Source: Lachnospiraceae bacterium
GTDB lineage: Bacteria; Bacillota; Clostridia; Lachnospirales; Lachnospiraceae
NCBI GenBank assembly: GCA_014799465.1
Contig: JAAVHZ010000022.1
Span: forward strand, 79,332 to 143,331
DNA: 64,000 bases
Reading direction: 5' to 3'
The translations under genes were made by a program, and so were the position numbers. Under the pieces are notes generated by a model. The model made no database searches. It had not been told where the DNA came from and saw only the letters and a list, made by a program, of their open reading frames with translations. Positions 35,349-44,219 of this stretch are shown one piece after another; position 1 is the stretch's first letter, and every line of letters begins with the position of its first letter.

Positions 35349-38300
35349 ATGCGGCCGATAAAATTAACAATGCAGTCATTTGGTTCTTATGGAAAAGAGA
35401 CAACGATAGATTTTACCAAAACAAGCCAGAATCTGTTTTTGATTTCAGGCGACACCGGTGCGGGAAAAACAACGATTTTTGATGCGATTGTGTTTGCTCT
35501 TTATGGGGAAGCAAGTTCTACGAATAATAAGAAAGACGGACTGGAATTGCAGAGTCAGTTTGTGGGATATGATACGAAACCATATGTGGAATTGGAATTC
35601 TCCGAAAAGAGAGGCGAAGAATGTGGAATTTATACAGTTCGCCGTGTTCCAAAACATATGCGTCCCTTAAAAAGGGGAAGCGGGTATACAGATGAAAGTG
35701 AAGTGGTATCACTGACTATGCCGGATGGAAGCGAGTATCCGCAGAAGGAAACCGATAAAAAATTGGAACAGATTGTTGGTCTGACGAAGGAACAATTCAT
35801 GCAGGTTGCGATGATTGCTCAAGGGGAATTTATGGAGATACTCCGGGCAAGAACCGATGACAAAAAAGTAATTTTCAGAAAGCTGTTTAACACAGAACTT
35901 TTTCAGAAAATTGTATATGAATTAGACAGACGATGCAAGGAAAAGAAGACGGAAATTGCACAAATCCGCACCTCATGCCAGACAGAAGCAGGGCATATTG
36001 TAGCTCCGGAAGATTATGACAGAGCGGAATTATTGTCAGAACAAAAGAGAAAGATTCTCGGTTCGGATAAACTGTCTGTTACGGATATGGAAAAACTGTT
36101 AGAAGAATTAAAGATTCTCTGTGAATCGTTAAGCGAAAAGAAAGAGGCGGCACAGGAAAATTTTGAAACTGTAAGTGAAATCCGTGACGCTAAAAGAGAT
36201 GAATATGTTAATGCGGGGAATCTGTTGAAATTCTTTGAACAGTTGGAAAAAGCAGAAAAAGATCTGGCAGAGTGTTCATCTGCGGAAAAAGACATACAGG
36301 AAGCAGCTAAACTGATAAGACAGATTGATGCTGCGTATGAAATTCAGGCAGTATTCCAGAGATATGATTACATAAGGAAAAAGGCTGAAGATACCGAGAA
36401 AAAGATTACTGATTTAAAGCAAAAGCTTCCTGAGTTGGAAACGTTATTTGAAGAATCGTCAAAACGGGAAGCAGAGGCAAAAATACAGCAGGAAACAGAA
36501 CTGGAAACATTTACAAAAGTATCGGAACGTGTAAATGCAGCTTTAGAAAACTTAAAGAAAATAGAGAATGCAAATGCTGATTTAAAGGTCAAAGAAGAAG
36601 CATATAGGCAAAGTGATGCGACATCTGTTGCTGTGACGAAGAAACTGAAGGACTTGGAAGCACAGGAACAAAAGTGGAGGGAGCAGTCTGATAAATTAGC
36701 GGAAGCTGATACATTGCTGGCACTCTGGAAAGTCAGGAGTGAGGAAGCAGATAATATGGCAACAGAGGTTAATTCTGTCAAAGAGGCGGAACAAGATGTA
36801 GAAAATCAGCGTAAAAAAGCAGAAAAAGCACAGAGAGAATATGAGAAAGCAAGAGATGCATTTGAAAAGAAAAATGAAGTGTATATTGCGGGAAGAACCT
36901 CTTTTTTGGATGCACAGGCGGGATTTCTTGCAAAAGAAAAGTTAAAACCGGGAAAACCATGTCCTGTCTGTGGTTCTACAGAACATCCGAACCCCTGCGA
37001 ATTATCAGAAGAGCATCAGGCTTTGACGCGTGAAATAATTGAGGAACTGAGTGAAGAGGTTGGAAAATTACAGAAAAAGCAGGAAGATAAATCAAGGGAA
37101 GCAGGCACAAGTTTAGAACTGCTTAACGAGAAAGAAACGAATTTTAAAGAAGTCATGGACAAGCTTCATGGACATATGTCGAAGAATATTCCTGATGTAC
37201 CGGATGATTTTAATGTGAAGCTGGCAGATGAATTATTAGACAGATGGAAAGAAGAAATCCGGTCAGAGGGAGAAAAGCTTAAAAAAGATGCAGAAACGCT
37301 GGCATCTGTGAAGAAATCTTTGAGTGGCGTAGATGAAAGAAAGAGTGAATTAAAAGAAGCAGCAGATAAGGCAGCAAAGGGAGCAGATGAAGCAAGAGAA
37401 GCACTTACTGTCAGCAAGACAAATCTGACAAATTTGGAGAAGGAAAAGGATTATTCAACAGCAGAAGAAGCAAATGCGGCATTTGAGTCAGCAGAGAAAG
37501 CTAAAAAGGAAAAAGATAAAGAATACCAGAAAGCAAATAAAACTGCAATGAAAGCGAAGCAGGAAAAAGAACGGGCAGAAACATTGCTTGAAAAATATAG
37601 GAATGATATCGGAGAACAGACAAAGGAACAGATACTGCGTAAGGATGCTTATCAGAAGATTATGGCAGAAAAGGATATTTCAGAATCTGAATGGAAAGAT
37701 TTGACAGAAATGCATCACAAGACAGAGATGGCAGACATTCAAACCAAAATAGATGCACATAATAAGAAAAAAGCGGCAGCGGAAAGTGTCCGTGTTTCTG
37801 CAAAGGAAGCCATTGGGGAGCAGGAACGTCCGCATCTTGAAGAGCTTGAAAAGGCAAAGAACAAATCAGAACAGGAACTTGTATATGTGCAGGGTATTTT
37901 GGAACAGTATAAAGAAGAGTATAAAGTTAATTACACTGCTTACCAGGCACTGGCTCCCAAAATGGAAGAGCGCAGCCGGATTATGGAAGAATACCGGAGA
38001 ATGGACACATTATACAGCCTTCTTGCCGGAAAAGTCACAGGTGCACGCATGGACATTGAAGCGTTTGTACAGCGTTATTACCTGGAGAAGATTTTATATG
38101 CTGCAAACAGCCGTTTTCTGGATATGTCAGCCGGACAGTTTGAACTTCGCATGTACGATATTGAAAAAGCCGGAGAGGGAAGAAACCGTGGGCTTGATTT
38201 AATGGTTTATTCCACTGTAACCGGAAAGGAGAGGGAAGTGCGGACACTTTCCGGTGGAGAGTCATTTATGGCAGCTTTGGCACTGGCTCTTGGAATGGCA

Positions 38301-38540
38301 GACCAGATTCAGGAAAACTCTGCTGCAATTAATCTGGATGTCATGTTTATTGACGAGGGATTTGGTTCACTTGATAATCATTCCAGAAATCAGGCAGTTA
38401 AGGTATTGCAGCAAATGGCGGGCGGTTCTAAGCTGATAGGTATTATTTCCCATGTGACAGAGTTAAAACAGGAAATTGAGGATCAGTTGATTGTCAGGAG
38501 GGATGAGAACGGAAGCCATGTAAGGTGGCAGAATAGCTGA
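35349..38540 (+). CDS. sbcC: Nuclease SbcCD subunit C
   Basis: This 1063-residue Rad50-type ATPase starts at ATG 35349 and has Walker A SGDTGAGKTT (~33-42), the Q-loop region EQFMQVAMIAQGEF, two long coiled-coil arms, the zinc hook CPVC near 538, signature LSGGESFMAALALALGMAD and Walker B MFIDEGFGSLD near 1000. It clamps and delivers DNA ends to SbcD. Length and motif order are as expected for Firmicutes SbcC. Confidence 0.96.
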   Translation: MRPIKLTMQSFGSYGKETTIDFTKTSQNLFLISGDTGAGKTTIFDAIVFALYGEASSTNNKKDGLELQSQFVGYDTKPYVELEFSEKRGEECGIYTVRRVPKHMRPLKRGSGYTDESEVVSLTMPDGSEYPQKETDKKLEQIVGLTKEQFMQVAMIAQGEFMEILRARTDDKKVIFRKLFNTELFQKIVYELDRRCKEKKTEIAQIRTSCQTEAGHIVAPEDYDRAELLSEQKRKILGSDKLSVTDMEKLLEELKILCESLSEKKEAAQENFETVSEIRDAKRDEYVNAGNLLKFFEQLEKAEKDLAECSSAEKDIQEAAKLIRQIDAAYEIQAVFQRYDYIRKKAEDTEKKITDLKQKLPELETLFEESSKREAEAKIQQETELETFTKVSERVNAALENLKKIENANADLKVKEEAYRQSDATSVAVTKKLKDLEAQEQKWREQSDKLAEADTLLALWKVRSEEADNMATEVNSVKEAEQDVENQRKKAEKAQREYEKARDAFEKKNEVYIAGRTSFLDAQAGFLAKEKLKPGKPCPVCGSTEHPNPCELSEEHQALTREIIEELSEEVGKLQKKQEDKSREAGTSLELLNEKETNFKEVMDKLHGHMSKNIPDVPDDFNVKLADELLDRWKEEIRSEGEKLKKDAETLASVKKSLSGVDERKSELKEAADKAAKGADEAREALTVSKTNLTNLEKEKDYSTAEEANAAFESAEKAKKEKDKEYQKANKTAMKAKQEKERAETLLEKYRNDIGEQTKEQILRKDAYQKIMAEKDISESEWKDLTEMHHKTEMADIQTKIDAHNKKKAAAESVRVSAKEAIGEQERPHLEELEKAKNKSEQELVYVQGILEQYKEEYKVNYTAYQALAPKMEERSRIMEEYRRMDTLYSLLAGKVTGARMDIEAFVQRYYLEKILYAANSRFLDMSAGQFELRMYDIEKAGEGRNRGLDLMVYSTVTGKEREVRTLSGGESFMAALALALGMADQIQENSAAINLDVMFIDEGFGSLDNHSRNQAVKVLQQMAGGSKLIGIISHVTELKQEIEDQLIVRRDENGSHVRWQNS

Positions 38541-38599
38541 AGTAATGTGTACACAGCAAATGCATGAAAAATTTATTGAAAAGGAGAATGGATAATATT

Positions 38600-39766
38600 A
38601 TGTTAGGAAATTTTAGTTTTTGTAACCCGACAAAATTGTATTTCGGGGAGGATTCACTTCAGTATCTTAATGAGGAACTGCCAAAGTATGGTAAGAATGT
38701 ACAACTTATTTATGGCAGCGGTTCTATTAAGAAAAATGGCATTTACGATCAGATTGTAGAAATTCTGAGAGCGAATGGCAAAGAGATTTTTGAGGACGGC
38801 GGAGTTATGCCGAATCCAACTGTAGAGAAGCTGCATGAAGGCATTCAGATTGCCAGAGAAAATCATGTGGACTTACTGCTGGCTGTAGGGGGTGGTTCAT
38901 GCTGTGATTATGCAAAGGCAGTTTCAGTTTCTGTAAATTGTGAGGAAGAACCATGGGAAAAGTATTATATCCGTTTCGAAGAACCTACATGTGAGATTAT
39001 ACCGGTAGGCTGTGTGCTTACGATGGCAGGAACCGGTTCTGAGATGAATGCAGGGTCAGTTATTACCAACCATGAGAGCAAGTTGAAAATCGGTCATGTA
39101 TATGGTGAGAGTGTGATGCCGAAATTCTCTATTTTAAATCCAAAGTTCACCTTTACGCTTCCAAAGTATCAGATGGTGGCAGGTATTTATGATATATTTA
39201 ACCATATCTGTGAACAGTATTTTTCCGGTGAGGATGACAATACCAGTGATTATATCAGTGAGGCACTGATGAAATCGGTAGTTCACAGCTCCCGTATTGC
39301 AGTAAAGAATCCGGAAGATTATGAAGCACGTTCCAACATTATGTGGACAGCAACATGGGCATTGAACACTTTGGTATCCAGAGGAAAGAGTACTGATTGG
39401 ATGGTGCATATGCTAGGTCAGTCTGTTGGTGCATATACTGATGCGACACACGGTATGACGCTTTCTGCTGTATCGCTGCCATATTATCGCTACATTATGC
39501 CATATGGTCTGCAGAAGTTTGTGCGATTTGCTAAGGAAGTGTGGGGAATAAATGGGAATGGAAAAACAGATGAGCAGATTGCGGAGGAAGGTTTGTCTGC
39601 AATGGAGAACTGGATGCGGGAGCTTGGTCTTGCCATGAAAATCTCTGAAATCGGTGTGACCGAGGATATGATTGAAGGAATCGCAAATGGTACTTTTATT
39701 ATGGAAGGCGGCTATAAGGTATTTACCCATGATGACGTGGTTGCTGTCTTAAGAGAATGCATGTAA
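38600..39766 (+). CDS. Iron-containing alcohol dehydrogenase (butanol dehydrogenase / YqhD type)
   Basis: This 388-residue protein uses ATG 38600 (AAGGAG 15 bp upstream; ATG 38588 is too close). NAD(P) loop GGGSCCDYAKA (~95-105), MAGTGSEMN (~148) and iron ligands in IYDIFNHICEQYF and HMLGQSVGAYTDATHGMTLS. It reduces aldehydes to alcohols, probably with NADPH as in YqhD/BdhA; a role in fermentation or aldehyde detoxification is inferred. The preceding sbcC is unrelated in function. Confidence 0.92.
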   Translation: MLGNFSFCNPTKLYFGEDSLQYLNEELPKYGKNVQLIYGSGSIKKNGIYDQIVEILRANGKEIFEDGGVMPNPTVEKLHEGIQIARENHVDLLLAVGGGSCCDYAKAVSVSVNCEEEPWEKYYIRFEEPTCEIIPVGCVLTMAGTGSEMNAGSVITNHESKLKIGHVYGESVMPKFSILNPKFTFTLPKYQMVAGIYDIFNHICEQYFSGEDDNTSDYISEALMKSVVHSSRIAVKNPEDYEARSNIMWTATWALNTLVSRGKSTDWMVHMLGQSVGAYTDATHGMTLSAVSLPYYRYIMPYGLQKFVRFAKEVWGINGNGKTDEQIAEEGLSAMENWMRELGLAMKISEIGVTEDMIEGIANGTFIMEGGYKVFTHDDVVAVLRECM

Positions 39767-39801
39767 CAGAAAAAACATAATTATAGTGAGGTATACTGCA
39801 A

Positions 39802-41154
39802 ATGATAAAGGTAAGAAATTTTTTAATTGGTTTAATAGGCACAGTGTCTTTTTTTGCAGCAGCAAATAGCTATACATTGGGAAAGTATAAAATGATTTCC
39901 TCATGGTTGTGGATTGGATGGATATTAAGCGTTGTAATCAGTATTGTACCGTTCTTATTTTATAATAAACTACAAACAAAGCAATTAAACCGGTGCAGGA
40001 ATGGCTGTGAACAGTTGAAAATATTTTTAGTTTCTTCAGCAGCATCAATTTGTTATTCAATAGCAGGCTTAATCGGAATGTTATCAATGGAATCGTTTAT
40101 GGAAAATCCTAAAATGTGGATAATTCATTGCGTTATTGCTATTCTTGTGGAAGGATTTTTGTTTTGGAACGGAATCATTAGAATTTATTTGTCATCAGCA
40201 CAGTTGGGAATGAAATGGAGAGTTATAGGAATTATTTGTGGATGTATTCCGATTGTGCATATAATTGTGCTGGCAAAGCTGATTAGGATTGCTTCTAAAG
40301 AAGTTGAGTTAGAAAATAAAAAAATTCTGACTAATAAAGGCAGACAAGCTGATGCAATCTGTAAGACTAAATATCCGATTTTAATGGTACATGGAGTATT
40401 TTTCAGAGATTTCAGGTATTTAAATTACTGGGGAAGGATTCCTAAAGAACTTGAGCAGAATGGTGCAACTATCTATTATGGCAATCACCAGTCGGCAGCA
40501 ATGGTATCGGAAAGTGCAAAGGAACTGGATTCGAGAATTCGACAGATTGTAGAGGAGACCGGCTGTGGTAAACTGAATGTTATTGCACATTCAAAGGGAG
40601 GGCTGGATACAAGATATGCATTATCAATGTTAGGTACAGATAAGTATGTAGCTTCTCTTACTACTGTTAATACACCTCACAGGGGATGTGAATTTGCAGA
40701 TTACCTATTGTCTAAAATACCTGAATCACAGCAAAATGCAGTTGCAAACACATACAATTCCGCATTTCAGAAATTAGGAGATGAAAGTCCGGATTTTATT
40801 GCTGCGGTAACTGATTTGACTGCAAGTGCGTGTAAAAAAATAAATGAAGAGGTAAAGGATATGCCGGATGTATATTATCAGAGTATTGGGAGCAAATTAA
40901 ATGTTGCCTCATGTGGAAGATTTCCACTTAATCTGACTTATAAGCTTGTTAAATGTTTTGATGGGTTTAATGATGGATTGGTGGGGGAAGAATCATTTCA
41001 GTGGGGAGAGGATTATCAATTTTTAACCGTAAAGGGTAAAAGAGGAATTTCGCATGGAGATGTAATAGATTTGAATAGAGAAAACATAGATGGTTTTGAT
41101 GTAAGGGAATTTTATGTGGAACTGGTGAGCAGGCTTAGGGAAATGGGGTTTTAA
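39802..41154 (+). CDS. Membrane-anchored lipase-like alpha/beta hydrolase
   Basis: This 450-residue protein has four hydrophobic helices in the first ~160 residues (LIGLIGTVSFFAAANSY, WIGWILSVVISIVPFLFY, FLVSSAASICYSIAGLIG, WIIHCVIAILVEGFLFW), then a catalytic domain: YPILMVHGVFFRDFRYLNYW (oxyanion loop), LNVIAHSKGGLDTRYALS with the nucleophile Ser near 264, and TTVNTPHRGCEFADYLL. The shape is that of LipA/PGAP1-like triacylglycerol lipases, with HSKGG in place of the usual GHSQGG. Asp and His are probably in the segment DGFNDGLVG and near GISHGDV. Substrate unknown. Confidence 0.8.
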   Translation: MIKVRNFLIGLIGTVSFFAAANSYTLGKYKMISSWLWIGWILSVVISIVPFLFYNKLQTKQLNRCRNGCEQLKIFLVSSAASICYSIAGLIGMLSMESFMENPKMWIIHCVIAILVEGFLFWNGIIRIYLSSAQLGMKWRVIGIICGCIPIVHIIVLAKLIRIASKEVELENKKILTNKGRQADAICKTKYPILMVHGVFFRDFRYLNYWGRIPKELEQNGATIYYGNHQSAAMVSESAKELDSRIRQIVEETGCGKLNVIAHSKGGLDTRYALSMLGTDKYVASLTTVNTPHRGCEFADYLLSKIPESQQNAVANTYNSAFQKLGDESPDFIAAVTDLTASACKKINEEVKDMPDVYYQSIGSKLNVASCGRFPLNLTYKLVKCFDGFNDGLVGEESFQWGEDYQFLTVKGKRGISHGDVIDLNRENIDGFDVREFYVELVSRLREMGF

Positions 41155-41189
41155 AATTTTCAGTCGTAATTTAAAAATTATAACAAGTG

Positions 41190-41218
41190 TTGAAAATTAT
41201 GGATAAAAATGCTAAAAT
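41190..41218 (+). promoter_or_regulatory. Promoter of the esterase gene
   Basis: TTGAAA, 17-bp spacer, TAAAAT, 34 bp before the ATG at 41253 (ribosome site AAGGAG). Confidence 0.65.
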
Positions 41219-41252
41219 TGTTACACATTTAATGTGAGTAAGGAGAAACTTT

Positions 41253-42665
41253 ATGAGGGATAATCAGCATAGTTATACTATTAAAATCATAAAAAAATTT
41301 TTTCTATTTGTATTATGTACAATATTTATTGTTATAATACATAATGAGTCGGTAATGGCTGTCAATATGAAATATCCTGTGGTGAAGCCATATATAGAAG
41401 CTGTAAATTATCCCATGATAAGATGGTCTGAACAAAAAGGATATACATACAGGGTATACAGAGCCACAAGCAAAGACGGCAAATACAAGTGCATAGCAAA
41501 AGATATTAAGAAGAATTATTGTAAAGACACAGATATTTCATTAAAAAAAGAGTATTGGTATAAAGTAAGAGTGACGAAAAAGGTGAATGGTGTGCTACGA
41601 TATGGTGAAATATCTAAGCCGGTAAAAATATCTGGAATGCTATTACCGCTGACACTGAATTATCATTCTGATAAAACATATGGATATTTGAAATGGAATG
41701 ATTATGGTTCTCCATACAGGTACAAAGTTTTAAGGGCCAGCAGTTATAAGGGGAAATATAAGTGCATAGCGGATACCAAGAAGAACAGATATGCCCTTTC
41801 AAAAAGTGACAGTAAAAGTAGGTACTACTACAAAGTAGTTCCATATAAGATTGGATTAGGGCAGAAAGAGATAGAAGGGGAAAGGTCAAATGTTGCCATA
41901 AATGATAAAACGGTTGATCTGATGATATTCATGGGTCAGTCTAATATGGCAGGAAGGGGAGATAATCTGAAGTTGGCACCTGAAATTGAGAAAAATACAG
42001 CATATGAGTTTAGGGCAATAACTAATCCGGACAGGCTGTATACAATGAAGGAACCTTTTGGCAAGAACGAGAATCTTATAGGGGGGATAAATGATGTGTC
42101 AAGGGGTGATGGAATAAAAAGCGGTGGGATGGTATCTATGCTGTGTAAAACATATTTTGAAGAGACAGGCGTTCCGGTAGTAGGCGTGTCTGCAAGTATT
42201 GGGGGAGTCAGAGCAAACTTGTTCAGCCCGGGTGGTGAATTATTTAATGATGCAGTTAACAGGCTTAATAAAGCTAAGAGATATTTGAATAAGAACGGAT
42301 ATAATATAAGGCATATATATATGGTATGGTGTCAGGGAGAAGCTGATGGATCTGGTAATCTTTCAATAGATAAGTATGTAAATTGTGTGAAAGAGATTAT
42401 TGCGAAGATGAGATTATTGGGGGGAATAGAAAAGTGCTTTGTTGTACAGACTGGTACGTATGAATTGCGTGATTATAGTGGAGTCCGTGCAGCACAGGAT
42501 AAATTATGTAAGAACTATAAATATGCACGAATGGCAACCAGAGCAGCGGTTAAATTACAGGAAAAGGGTATGATGAATGCCCAGCACTATACGCAGGAAG
42601 GATATAATTATGTAGGATATTGGGCAGGAATGGGAATTTCAAAATATACATGTTCATTGAAGTAA
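41253..42665 (+). CDS. Secreted sialate-O-acetylesterase-like (SASA) SGNH hydrolase
   Basis: This 470-residue protein has a signal/anchor segment (KIIKKFFLFVLCTIFIVIIH), two fibronectin-like repeats (~45-125 and ~130-215, each with Y-x-YRV-x-RA or YKVLRASS then GKYKCIA), and a SASA hydrolase domain. The catalytic Ser is in LMIFMGQSNMAGRGD near 229; the block V helix has VWCQGEADG, and a His is in NAQHYTQEGYNYVG near the end. It likely removes acetyl groups from carbohydrates (pectin, xylan or sialic acid) outside the cell, which fits a plant-fibre or mucus feeder. Confidence 0.85.
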   Translation: MRDNQHSYTIKIIKKFFLFVLCTIFIVIIHNESVMAVNMKYPVVKPYIEAVNYPMIRWSEQKGYTYRVYRATSKDGKYKCIAKDIKKNYCKDTDISLKKEYWYKVRVTKKVNGVLRYGEISKPVKISGMLLPLTLNYHSDKTYGYLKWNDYGSPYRYKVLRASSYKGKYKCIADTKKNRYALSKSDSKSRYYYKVVPYKIGLGQKEIEGERSNVAINDKTVDLMIFMGQSNMAGRGDNLKLAPEIEKNTAYEFRAITNPDRLYTMKEPFGKNENLIGGINDVSRGDGIKSGGMVSMLCKTYFEETGVPVVGVSASIGGVRANLFSPGGELFNDAVNRLNKAKRYLNKNGYNIRHIYMVWCQGEADGSGNLSIDKYVNCVKEIIAKMRLLGGIEKCFVVQTGTYELRDYSGVRAAQDKLCKNYKYARMATRAAVKLQEKGMMNAQHYTQEGYNYVGYWAGMGISKYTCSLK

Positions 42666-42725
42666 AAGAGGTATATTACTGTTTTACAGTTACAAATATA
42701 TTATTGAAGAAAGGTGGAGATTTTT

Positions 42726-43796
42726 ATGAAGATAGGAATGCTTACGAGCGGTGGAGACTGTCAAAGTCTGAATGCATCTATGAGGGGTGTTGCAAAAACA
42801 TTATATAATAATCTCAAAGATGTGGAGATTATAGGATTCCATGAGGGATACAAGGGACTTATGTATGGAGATTACCATACGATGAAATCAAAAGATTTTT
42901 CGGGAATTCTGACAGAGGGTGGTACAATTATAGGTACATCCAGACAGCCATTTAAACTGATGCGAACACCTGATGAAAACGGGATGGACAAGGTGGAGGC
43001 AATGAAAAAGACTTATAAGAAGCTGGGTCTTGAGTGTCTTGTGGTACTTGGAGGAAACGGTACACATAAGACTGCAAATCTTTTGTCAAAAGAAGGGCTT
43101 AATGTGGTATCACTTCCTAAAACAATAGATAACGATATATGGGGAACAGATATTACATTTGGTTTTCAAAGTGCGGTAAATATAGCTACAAATGCTATTG
43201 ACTGCATTCATACTACGGCTGCATCTCATGGAAGGGTATTTATAGTTGAAGTAATGGGACATAAAGTAGGATGGCTTACACTTCATGCAGGAGTGGCAGG
43301 CGGTGCCGATATTATACTTCTTCCGGAGATACCATATGATATTGATGTGGTAGTAAAGGGAATTCAAAAACGTACAGAAGAAGGAAAGAAATTCTCTATA
43401 CTTGCAGTGGCAGAGGGTGCAATATCAAAGAAAGATGCTGCATTGTCAAAGAAAAAGTTAAAAGAAAAGAGAGCAAAGAGCCCATATCCGTCTATATCAT
43501 ATGAGCTTGGAGCACAGATAGAGGAAAAGACAGGACAGGAAATAAGAGTAACTATTCCGGGACATACACAAAGAGGCGGAAGTCCGTGTCCTTATGACAG
43601 AGTATTATCTACCAGATTTGGTTCGGCAGCAGCACAGCTTATACTTAAGAAAGAGTATGGAAATATGGTTGGAATGCAGAATGGTGAGATAGTAAAGGTT
43701 CCACTTGAAGAAGTGGCAGGAAAACTTAAAATGGTTGACCCTGAATCGTCATTTATAGAAGAGATAAAGGCATTGGGGATAAGTTTTGGAGTGTAG
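42726..43796 (+). CDS. pfkA: 6-phosphofructokinase (group III-like)
   Basis: This 356-residue protein has ATG 42726 after AAAGGTGGAG. It phosphorylates fructose 6-phosphate in glycolysis. Motifs: MLTSGGDCQSLNA, GGNGTHKTA (~101-109), LPKTIDNDIWGTD, EVMGHKVGWL, AEGAISKKDA and PGHTQRGGSPCPYDR. The donor-site positions are mixed: Gly in GGNGT, as in ATP enzymes, and Lys in PKTIDND, as in PPi enzymes. The usual GGD Asp is Asn here. This combination is known in group III enzymes and favours ATP, but the donor is not certain. The stop is one base before the inverted repeat at 43798. Confidence 0.92.
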   Translation: MKIGMLTSGGDCQSLNASMRGVAKTLYNNLKDVEIIGFHEGYKGLMYGDYHTMKSKDFSGILTEGGTIIGTSRQPFKLMRTPDENGMDKVEAMKKTYKKLGLECLVVLGGNGTHKTANLLSKEGLNVVSLPKTIDNDIWGTDITFGFQSAVNIATNAIDCIHTTAASHGRVFIVEVMGHKVGWLTLHAGVAGGADIILLPEIPYDIDVVVKGIQKRTEEGKKFSILAVAEGAISKKDAALSKKKLKEKRAKSPYPSISYELGAQIEEKTGQEIRVTIPGHTQRGGSPCPYDRVLSTRFGSAAAQLILKKEYGNMVGMQNGEIVKVPLEEVAGKLKMVDPESSFIEEIKALGISFGV

Positions 43797-43797
43797 T

Positions 43798-44195
43798 GGT
43801 ATTTCTGTTCCCTCCGGCGGCTGGTTTCGCTACGCTGCAAAGGCCGCCTGCGGGAACAGAAATACCTATTAAGCGTTGCGGTGGGACTGGATTGGTTTTA
43901 TTGCAAAGACCGCTTGCGGGAACAGAAATACCTATTAAGCGTTGCGGTGGGACTGGATTGGTTTTATTGCAAAGACCGCTTGCGGGAACAGAAATCCCTA
44001 TTAAGCGTTGCGGTGGGACTGGATTGGTTTTATTGCAAAGACCGCTTGCGGGAACAGAAATCCCCATGAAGTGATGTGGTGGGACCAGATTGGCTATGCT
44101 GCAAAGACCGCTTGCGGGAACAGAAATACCTATGAAGCGTTGCAGTGGGACTGGATTGGTTTCATTGCAAAGCCGCCGGAGGGAACGGAAATACC
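43798..44195. repeat. 398-bp element with 24-bp terminal inverted repeats
   Basis: Left end 43798-43821 and right end 44172-44195 are reverse complements with 23 of 24 bases matching. Between them are the 66-bp tandem repeats. The left end also pairs over 15 bp with 43852-43866, giving a strong hairpin directly after the phosphofructokinase stop. No transposase gene and no clear target duplication is seen. It may be a palindromic MITE-like element or a repeat born from the dnaX leader. Confidence 0.8.
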
Positions 44196-44214
44196 TATAA
44201 AGTGTTGCGGAGGA
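43860..44214 (+). repeat. 66-bp tandem array before dnaX (five full copies plus one partial)
   Basis: Copies start at 43860, 43926, 43992, 44058 and 44124; the first three are nearly identical, the fourth diverged, the fifth is 65 bp, and a partial sixth (44189-44214) runs into GCGGAGGA, the ribosome site of dnaX. As 66 is a multiple of 3 the array is open in several frames on both strands (22-residue repeats), but no start with a proper ribosome site is present. It is not CRISPR: there are no unique spacers. Confidence 0.9.
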
Positions 44215-44219
44215 TTGAT

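Noticed and set aside
42726..43796. Labelling the phosphofructokinase as PPi-dependent
   Set aside because: Only one of the two donor-site residues is of the PPi type; the GGNGT Gly favours ATP.
43860..44214. CRISPR array
   Set aside because: The repeat is contiguous without unique spacers, and no cas gene is near.
43797..44219. SRP RNA (scr/ffs) before dnaX, as in some Firmicutes
   Set aside because: The conserved GGAAG / GCAGC loop elements of SRP RNA are not present in the array.
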